Assembly: GCA_004556655.1 (NCBI GenBank)
Contig: SFGF01000091.1
Location: forward strand, 1-11,457
Source: Lachnospiraceae bacterium
GTDB taxonomy: Bacteria > Bacillota > Clostridia > Lachnospirales > Lachnospiraceae
Reading direction: 5' to 3'
Length of the DNA stretch: 11,457 nucleotides
Within the stretch, counting starts at the first letter, position 1. Each line of letters opens with the position of its first letter. Positions 5,780 through 11,457 of this stretch are shown here, in pieces. Both the position numbers and the translations under genes were made by a program. Below the pieces are notes generated by a model. That model did no database searches and was not told where the DNA came from. It worked only from the letters and a program-made list of their open reading frames with translations.

Positions 5780-7387
5780 TTACTCATCTTTTTTCTCATT
5801 CACATCTATGACTTTACTCTTATCTCCCACAAAGAAAATATCATCCATTTTCCAGATGATCTCTATTCTTCCGCCGCCATAGACATACACTTTATCAATA
5901 ATCTTGTACAGCACGTTTTTATCAAAAGACTGTAATGCTGCAATATCATTCAGCTCTGCCTGTTTCGCTCCTGCTTCCTCAATCTTTTTCCGGGCTTCTT
6001 CAATTTCATTTTCAATCTCCGGAATACACTGATCAATTTCAGCAATGCGTTTTGTTGTTATCTCCAGCTCTGAGATATACTGGTCTTTCGTAAGACTTCC
6101 CATTCTGTAATCAGAATATAATTTCATCTTTCTGGATGACAGACGCTTCTTTTCGCTCGCCAGAGTAGAGAGTTTTTCTTCCTGAATAGATGTTTCCAGC
6201 CACACTTTTTTCTTCTTTTCCAGATTTTCTGATATAAACCGAACCATGTTTCTGGCACAGGCTAAAACCGTTTCCTCCAATTCCACTTTGTCCATCTTGC
6301 TGTTGGAACACTCTGGAAGTCCGGTCATGTGTGCTTGTGGACAGCGATACGATTTACCAGATCCTGTTAAGTCCAACCGTCTACCACATGATGGACACAT
6401 CAAAATTGCATGACTTTTTTTCTTTGGTTTGTATGGACGTTTTTCTTTTGAAAATGCCATCTCATTCGCCTTTGCAAATAATTCCTCTGACACGATTGGT
6501 TCATGTGTTCCTTCTACAATAATCCAATCCTCTCTGTCATTTTTGGCAAGTTTGGTACTTCCAGTTACTGCAACTCTTTTTTTACTCCACACAGTTTTTC
6601 CCAGATAGACCTCATTTTTTAACATGTCTGAAATGGTTGTCTGCGACCATAGCTTTTTTTCTTTCTCTATGGCGCAAGTAATCTTGATACCTTTCTTCTT
6701 CATATACTCCCTGCAAGTCATTACGTTATGCTCATTAAGGTATCGTGCTATATGGGGCTTTTTCACTCCATCTGCAGCCATCGTAAACACAAGCCGTACA
6801 ATCTCTGCTGCTTCTGGATCAACAATCAGATGATGTTTATCTTCTGGATCTTTGATATATCCGTATTTAGGGCGGGATGGCATATATTCACCATTCATTG
6901 CATGTGTAGCCATTGCTGAACGCACTTTTTTCGATAGATCCTTGCTGTACATTGCATTCAACATATTTTTTAACGCAATACTCATTCCTCCGGTCACGCC
7001 AGAACAATTATCACTGTCAAATCCGTCGTTGACAGAAATAATCCTTACTCCCAATAGCGGCAGAACTTTCTCCAGATAATTTCCTACTTCCAGATGATCT
7101 CTCCCGAATCTGGAAAAATCTTTAATCACAATAACGCTGATTCTTCCTGCTCTGGCATCTTCCATCATCCTCTGGAATCCAGGTCTGTTAAAATTCGTTC
7201 CGCTGTACCCGTCATCCACATATTCGATAACCGGTACATCCATGAACTCCTGCTGTTTGGCAATAAATTCTGAAATCAGTTTTCTCTGTGAGGTAACGCT
7301 GATACTTTCCGCTTTTAATTTCCCGTCTACATTATTATCCTCCGAAGAAAGGCGGATATATTCAGCGATACATTGTTTTATCTGCAT
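5780..7387 (-). CDS. Large serine recombinase 3
   Basis: A 535-residue large serine recombinase that cuts and rejoins att sites for insertion or excision of the element. The resolvase-type N-terminal domain has its nucleophile in YIRLS (Ser14), then VDDGYSGTNFNRPGF (57-71) and the catalytic helix DFSRFGRDHLEVG (90-102). The recombinase domain spans about 170-290. The zinc ribbon has cysteines at 331, 334, 349 and 360, and a coiled coil follows (about 385-480). Its ATG overlaps the end of recombinase 2 by 10 bases, with AGGAAGG 7 bases upstream, so it is translated from the same message. It is the last gene before the terminator and the one nearest the presumed element end. All catalytic signatures are intact. 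Confidence 0.93.
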   Translation of the reverse strand: MQIKQCIAEYIRLSSEDNNVDGKLKAESISVTSQRKLISEFIAKQQEFMDVPVIEYVDDGYSGTNFNRPGFQRMMEDARAGRISVIVIKDFSRFGRDHLEVGNYLEKVLPLLGVRIISVNDGFDSDNCSGVTGGMSIALKNMLNAMYSKDLSKKVRSAMATHAMNGEYMPSRPKYGYIKDPEDKHHLIVDPEAAEIVRLVFTMAADGVKKPHIARYLNEHNVMTCREYMKKKGIKITCAIEKEKKLWSQTTISDMLKNEVYLGKTVWSKKRVAVTGSTKLAKNDREDWIIVEGTHEPIVSEELFAKANEMAFSKEKRPYKPKKKSHAILMCPSCGRRLDLTGSGKSYRCPQAHMTGLPECSNSKMDKVELEETVLACARNMVRFISENLEKKKKVWLETSIQEEKLSTLASEKKRLSSRKMKLYSDYRMGSLTKDQYISELEITTKRIAEIDQCIPEIENEIEEARKKIEEAGAKQAELNDIAALQSFDKNVLYKIIDKVYVYGGGRIEIIWKMDDIFFVGDKSKVIDVNEKKDE

Positions 7388-9075
7388 ATTTCAGCCTTCC
7401 TTTCTTTTGCATACCGTCTCAGTTCTTCCAGCATATCATCATAAACCAGATGAACCGTAATAGCACCCCCTGACGAAATTTCAATTTTCTCAACAAATGC
7501 ATCAATCATATCCTTCGTCAATGTTCTTGTGTTACGGTACTTATCAATGATTTTTTCCCATTCTTCTTCAGTATGGAAATTCTTTTCATAACCAACCTTG
7601 TGTTTCAGGAGATTATCCAGATTATTCTGAATCTCTTTTTCTGTTTCTGTGTCCTGGGCTGCAAAAACTTCATATTGCTCTGCATCAATCAGCTTGCACA
7701 CATAATCCTCAAATAACTGTTCCCGGTGCTTTGCAAGCTTCTCCAGCTCTCTTCTGCACTTTCTGATCTCTCTGTTAAAAACATCATATTTTTGGATGCT
7801 TTCCTGTCTCTGGTTCAGCCTGCGTACCATGTCCACATTTTCTGTATAAACATTAATGTGCGTTCGGATGACACGCAATACATAATCATTTACATCTGTA
7901 TCTTTCACAGAATGGGAAAAGCACTTTTTATTCAAGGTATAATTTCCACACTCAAAAAACTTATTGCCATCAACTCTGCCTCTAAGATACATGGTTTTTC
8001 CGCAATCGGCACAAACTATTTTTTCTTTAAAGAAGTTAAAACTACTGACCGAACCAGCTCCTTTATTTTTCGGTTTTCTCTTTTTCTCTTTCTTTTTGAG
8101 CATCATTTCCTGGACTGTCTTAAAATCTTCCCGGCTAACCAGTGCTTCGTGTGTATTTTCCACGATTATCCACTCCTCTTTCGGATTAGCCTTCTGCTTT
8201 TTTGCAGCCCATGTGTCATTCGTAAACTGATTATGCACACTGTCGCCCACATAATATTGATTTTCCAAAATCTTTGAAACAGTTCCGCCACTCCATTTCC
8301 ATTCTGTGGCTTCCGCCATTTCTATTCCTGCTTTTTTCCTCTTATATGCTTTAGGGCAAAGATATCCTTCCCTATTCAAAGTGCGGGCTATCTCTGCATA
8401 AGTTTCCCCATCCATGAACATTCTGAAAATTCTTTTTACAACAGGAGCCACTTCCGGATCGGGAATAAGATGTCTGGGACTCTTTGGATCTTTTTCATAT
8501 CCATAAGCCATGACCCCTGACGGAAATTCTCCATTTGCCCAGTTGATGCGATATGAACTACGTACTTTCTTTGCCAGATCTCTGGAATAAAACTCATTAT
8601 AGATATTTGACATTCCAACAAGCAGACTCACATCATCTCGTTCGGAATCATAATGGTCATTCACAGATATAAAGCGTACATTGAAAAATGGAAATACACG
8701 CTCAATATAGCTTCCTGCTTCCACATAATTTCTACCCAGTCTGGAAAGATCTTTTACGATCACGCAGTCAATCAGTCCGTTCTTGATGTCCTGCATCATC
8801 TCGTCAAATCCCTCACGTTCAAAGTTCGTACCGGTTTTGGATATATCGAAGTATTCTTTTTCAACCACTATATCATTCTGGTCTTCCACAAAACTATGGA
8901 GAAGAGCCATCTGTGTTTCGATAGTGTTTCGCTCTCTGTTTTTGTCACTCTCAAAAGAAAGTCTCGCATAAAGAGCTGCATGGGATACATTCATAACAGT
9001 AACTTCCTCTGCCTGTGCAGCAAGAAGTTCACTTCCCACATTTACAAAATTGATCTTTCTTGATTTTCTTGCCAT
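7378..9075 (-). CDS. Large serine recombinase 2
   Basis: A 565-residue large serine recombinase. The nucleophile lies in YARLS (Ser40), after an N-terminal extension of about 30 residues not seen in the other two. The catalytic core continues with TGTNFEREGF (81-90) and DLSRLGRNYVEAG (109-121). The recombinase domain runs about 180-310, the zinc ribbon uses cysteines 355, 358, 376 and 385, and the coiled-coil tail ends near 540. The ATG at 9075 directly follows the TAA of recombinase 1 and is preceded by AAGGAGG at 8 bases, so the two genes are coupled. It has diverged clearly from recombinases 1 and 3, so this is not a recent duplication. Its individual role within the trio is unknown. Confidence 0.93.
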   Translation of the reverse strand: MARKSRKINFVNVGSELLAAQAEEVTVMNVSHAALYARLSFESDKNRERNTIETQMALLHSFVEDQNDIVVEKEYFDISKTGTNFEREGFDEMMQDIKNGLIDCVIVKDLSRLGRNYVEAGSYIERVFPFFNVRFISVNDHYDSERDDVSLLVGMSNIYNEFYSRDLAKKVRSSYRINWANGEFPSGVMAYGYEKDPKSPRHLIPDPEVAPVVKRIFRMFMDGETYAEIARTLNREGYLCPKAYKRKKAGIEMAEATEWKWSGGTVSKILENQYYVGDSVHNQFTNDTWAAKKQKANPKEEWIIVENTHEALVSREDFKTVQEMMLKKKEKKRKPKNKGAGSVSSFNFFKEKIVCADCGKTMYLRGRVDGNKFFECGNYTLNKKCFSHSVKDTDVNDYVLRVIRTHINVYTENVDMVRRLNQRQESIQKYDVFNREIRKCRRELEKLAKHREQLFEDYVCKLIDAEQYEVFAAQDTETEKEIQNNLDNLLKHKVGYEKNFHTEEEWEKIIDKYRNTRTLTKDMIDAFVEKIEISSGGAITVHLVYDDMLEELRRYAKERKAEICR

Positions 9076-10773
9076 TTATACGACCTCCTTCCTTTCAAGT
9101 TCTACCCTTCCATTGTCATCAACTGTCACTGTACAGCCAACTGCCGCCATCTGTCGCAAAAGCGACTGATAGCAGTCATTGAAGTTGAACACAACCTCAA
9201 TATGTTTTTTGTCATAGATTTTTATCTGGTCTATCAGTTCCACTGCAACCGTCCGGTTCAGTTCCTGTATGTTCTGATGTTCGGTAAAATAATCCAGCCA
9301 CTGATATTTATCACTTTTGGACTCCAGAATTTCGGTTATCTGGTGTTCAATGTTCCTGACTGCTTCTTCCGCTTTTTTCCTTTTTTCCGTGTATCCTTCA
9401 TGTAATTCCGTATAATCCTCTTTAGAAATGATCCCTTCCCGGAAATCCTCATACAGATAATCCCTCAGCTGCCTGCAGCGTTCCACTTCTTGCACTTTTG
9501 CTTCTTTCCGTTTTTCCAGTTCTTTAATATCCAGTTCCTGAAACGGGACAACATTGATATAATCGAGGATTCTCTTCATATCAAGGATGTTCTCAATATG
9601 GATTTTAAGAATCTCCAGTACTGTTTCCTCCAGCTTTTCCATTGGGATTCTGTGAGTACCGCACTCCTTCGTGGCAGCGTTTCTTGAACAGATATAATAG
9701 GAATACACTTTCCCACCTGCAGGGACATCCCGCTTGATCATCAAAGCCCCACAGTCTCCGCAGACTGCCAGACCGGATAAAGGATAAACCTTATCCCCAT
9801 TAGGGGAAGTTCTTGTATCCAGCCCCAGAAGCCGCTGTACCAAAGTGAATTCCCGTTCAGTGACGATTGGTTCGTGATTGTGTTCAATACGGATCCAGTC
9901 CTTTTCCGGCTTGTCCATCAATTTTTTGACTTTATGATTCGGCGTTGTATGCCTGCCCTGGATCAGTGTTCCAATATAGACTTCATTTTCCAGAACCCGC
10001 TTCACAGACATAGCACTCCATTCTGCCTGTTCGTGCCTCTTGAAATTATCCTGAATATTAATTCCAAGGCTGTGTTTATATTCCATCGGAGACAACACAC
10101 CCTGATCATTCAGATAGTTGGCAATCGCAGTCTGGCTCATGCCGGATAATTTCAGCCGGAAGATCTCTTTCACAATATCCGCCGCATAAGTATCTACAAC
10201 CAGTTTGTTTTTGTCCGAATCATCCTTTTTATATCCATATGGGGTAAAAGCTCCGATGTACTCACCATTCTTACGTTTTACTTCCAGATGGCTTCGGATT
10301 TTGATAGAAATATCCCGACAGTAGGCATCATTAATCAGATTCTTAAAAGGGATCACGATCTCATCCGCCTGGCTTTTGCCCTCCAGACTGTCATAATTGT
10401 CATTGATGGCAATAAAACGCACACCAAGAGCCGGAAATATTCTTTCGATATACTTTCCGGCATCAATGTACTCCCTTCCAAAACGGGAAAGATCCTTTAC
10501 AACGACACAATCCACAACTCCCCTCCTGATGTCTTCCAGCATCATCTGGAAAGCAGGGCGTTCAAAATTAGAACCGCTGTAACCATCGTCCACCCGTTCT
10601 GAAACAACCACTATATCTTTTTTGTCTTTAAGGAAATTTTTGATCAGATCTTTCTGATTGGAAATGCTATTGCTCTCCCTCTTATTGGCAGACACAATAT
10701 CGCCGTCTTCTTTCGATAAACGAACATAGATGGCGGCATGGTAGATTTTCTTGATATTACGATTTTGGTTCAT
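9076..10773 (-). CDS. Large serine recombinase 1
   Basis: A 565-residue large serine recombinase. Motifs in order: YVRLS with Ser20, VDDGYSGSNFERPAF (61-75), DLSRFGREYIDAG (94-106), recombinase domain about 160-300, zinc ribbon cysteines at 338, 341, 362 and 371, then a coiled coil. The start at 10773 is chosen because AAGGAGG ends 6 bases before it. The neighbouring ATG at 10779 is fused to that ribosome-binding site, and an open frame back to 10878 merely translates the structured leader. It is the first recombinase of the set and is separated from the DUF6870-like gene by 139 bases with no clear promoter. All catalytic residues are present. Confidence 0.93.
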   Translation of the reverse strand: MNQNRNIKKIYHAAIYVRLSKEDGDIVSANKRESNSISNQKDLIKNFLKDKKDIVVVSERVDDGYSGSNFERPAFQMMLEDIRRGVVDCVVVKDLSRFGREYIDAGKYIERIFPALGVRFIAINDNYDSLEGKSQADEIVIPFKNLINDAYCRDISIKIRSHLEVKRKNGEYIGAFTPYGYKKDDSDKNKLVVDTYAADIVKEIFRLKLSGMSQTAIANYLNDQGVLSPMEYKHSLGINIQDNFKRHEQAEWSAMSVKRVLENEVYIGTLIQGRHTTPNHKVKKLMDKPEKDWIRIEHNHEPIVTEREFTLVQRLLGLDTRTSPNGDKVYPLSGLAVCGDCGALMIKRDVPAGGKVYSYYICSRNAATKECGTHRIPMEKLEETVLEILKIHIENILDMKRILDYINVVPFQELDIKELEKRKEAKVQEVERCRQLRDYLYEDFREGIISKEDYTELHEGYTEKRKKAEEAVRNIEHQITEILESKSDKYQWLDYFTEHQNIQELNRTVAVELIDQIKIYDKKHIEVVFNFNDCYQSLLRQMAAVGCTVTVDDNGRVELERKEVV

Positions 10774-10912
10774 CGTCATCCTCCTTGATTTTACCTTTTT
10801 ATCAACAATGGTAAAACCCAGGGGCTGAGCCGATGTTGGTCCGATATGAATGAGGAGTCCTGAATTCCTCGGATCCATATTAACATAACTTTTCAGATTT
10901 TACCACCATTAT
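10774..10912 (-). promoter_or_regulatory. Structured leader of the recombinase operon
   Basis: The 139-base gap between the DUF6870-like gene and recombinase 1. The segment GATTTTACC occurs twice in the same orientation (10787-10795 and 10896-10904), and an inverted copy GGTAAAACC lies between them (10810-10818). In the transcript the middle copy can pair with either outer copy but not both; the pairing with the downstream copy ends 2 bases from the AAGGAGG of recombinase 1. A further small dyad, GGCT-C-AGCC, lies near 10826-10834. No standard promoter was found. A regulatory role is inference from this geometry. Confidence 0.4.
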
Positions 10913-11161
10913 TTACACAGAAAGCAAAAGATCCTCAAAGGCATCCTCAAAAGATACCCCATTATTGGCAAACCGTATTTTTACTTTTACATTCCCCACA
11001 CGTACCATGTAGGGGTTTCCTACCTGCTTCAGATACCGGGCGATCCGTTTCTCTTTTGTCTGGCTACGGTCAATCCTAACCTTCCGGATATCCTTCAATT
11101 CATTCACATCCACATCGTCAAAATCTGTCTCCAGATACTTTCTATATTCTTCTGCTGTCAT
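10913..11161 (-). CDS. DUF6870-like small protein, 82 aa
   Basis: An 82-residue soluble protein beginning MTAEEYRKYLETDFDD and containing VDVNELKDIRKVRIDRS, then RIARYLKQVGNPYMVRVGNVKVKIRF. The combination of an acidic N-terminus, a D-I-x-x-V-x-I stretch and NPY followed by a short beta-hairpin recalls the DUF6870 family of Firmicute mobile elements; I assign it from memory. The ATG at 11161 is chosen because GGAGGGGG precedes it at 5 bases. The frame is open back to 11302, but that part overlaps the MazF-like gene in another phase. The 20-base overlap with the MazF-like gene argues for co-expression. Function is unknown; an antitoxin or recombination-accessory role is possible but not shown. 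Confidence 0.65.
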   Translation of the reverse strand: MTAEEYRKYLETDFDDVDVNELKDIRKVRIDRSQTKEKRIARYLKQVGNPYMVRVGNVKVKIRFANNGVSFEDAFEDLLLSV

Positions 11162-11457
11162 AATCCCCCTCCTCATAAACTCCTGTCTGAATCTCCACCG
11201 CTCTGGTAATCCTCCGCATTGCATCAGAACTGACATGACCACATTTTTGGATAATACTCTGAACATCAATGCTTGTGATCTGTTCCGCCAGTACCAGCCC
11301 ATGCCGTTTCAAGCCAACCATTTCATAACGGTTAATAAACACATGGGTCGGAAGATACCGTTTTTTGTACACCCTTGAAGTAAACGGCACTACCGTTACC
11401 ACCGGACTGTATGTATTCGCTTTGTTATTGCTGACAACCACTACCGGACGGATTCCA
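11142..11457 (-). CDS. PemK/MazF-family toxin-like protein (5' end outside window)
   Basis: The frame is open to the window edge and reads GIRPVVVVSNNKAN at its visible start, the classic strand and loop of MazF/PemK endoribonucleases. PFTS, LPTHVFI and VLAEQITSID follow, matching the family's P-L-T-S, PTHV and LEQIRTID positions. MazF proteins cleave mRNA at short motifs. About 104 residues are visible, perhaps 10-15 missing at the N-terminus. The GTG at 11441 is only an internal valine. Its neighbour is a DUF6870-like protein, not a recognisable antitoxin, so an antitoxin, if any, lies to the right or the protein serves another role such as regulation in the element. Family call is firm; toxicity is not demonstrated. 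Confidence 0.85.
   Translation of the reverse strand, partial: GIRPVVVVSNNKANTYSPVVTVVPFTSRVYKKRYLPTHVFINRYEMVGLKRHGLVLAEQITSIDVQSIIQKCGHVSSDAMRRITRAVEIQTGVYEEGDYDSRRI

Noticed and set aside
7726..8277. 183-codon plus-strand open frame inside recombinase 2
   Set aside because: Antisense to a well-supported gene; composition (F, I, L, S rich) is typical of an antisense shadow.
10774..10878. N-terminal extension of recombinase 1 (MDPRNSGLLI...)
   Set aside because: No ribosome-binding site at 10878, translates a structured leader, and the family core begins only after the ATG at 10773, which has AAGGAGG.
11162..11302. Longer start for the DUF6870-like gene
   Set aside because: Lies entirely in the MazF-like coding sequence in another phase; the ATG at 11161 has a strong ribosome-binding site.
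1..11457. CRISPR arrays, tRNA or rRNA genes
   Set aside because: No regularly spaced direct repeats, cloverleaf sequence or rRNA-like stretch was seen on either strand.

Overview
The window reads as a mosaic of mobile DNA from a low- to moderate-GC Firmicute, most likely a gut Clostridium relative of the Lachnospiraceae type. This is inferred from strong AGGAGG ribosome-binding sites, AT-rich coding, and the gene families present (MobV relaxase, tandem large serine recombinases, PemK/MazF plus a small DUF6870-like protein). No rRNA, tRNA or CRISPR array was seen. Every gene I can support lies on the minus strand, so transcription runs from high to low coordinates.

Right block (about 5700-11457): a compact, apparently intact operon. 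It holds the 3' part of a MazF/PemK-family toxin-like gene cut by the window edge, an 82-aa DUF6870-like protein, and three consecutive large serine recombinases (565, 565 and 535 aa). The recombinases are abutting or overlapping and end at a strong rho-independent terminator (5737-5768). All three keep the catalytic serine, the D-[LF]-S-R-x-G-R helix and a four-cysteine zinc ribbon. The 139-base leader before the first recombinase contains three copies of one short pairing segment, a possible RNA switch.

Junction (about 5700-5740): immediately beyond the terminator lies the C-terminal half of a tyrosine integrase. It is cut exactly where the first catalytic arginine should be. The simplest reading is that the serine-recombinase element landed in the integrase gene of an older integrative mobilizable element.

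Middle block (about 1763-5700): the remains of that older element. In order of transcription these are the integrase stump, a MobC-like ribbon-helix-helix protein coupled to it, a RepA-like RecA-fold ATPase, a 77-aa conserved small protein, a hairpin-rich non-coding stretch that may carry oriT, and a MobV relaxase. The relaxase has an in-frame TAG where the family normally has glutamine. RepA appears to have lost its last residues to a frameshift. With the truncated integrase, this makes the block look decayed, though it could be mobilized in trans.

Left block (1-1762): AT-rich accessory DNA. It holds an HNH homing-endonuclease-like gene (NUMOD4-HNH-NUMOD1 layout) and a truncated DUF1016-type nuclease N-terminal domain. 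One palindrome occurs both in the DUF1016 leader and inside its coding sequence, in inverted orientation. The 346-base gap between HNH and the relaxase holds no convincing gene.
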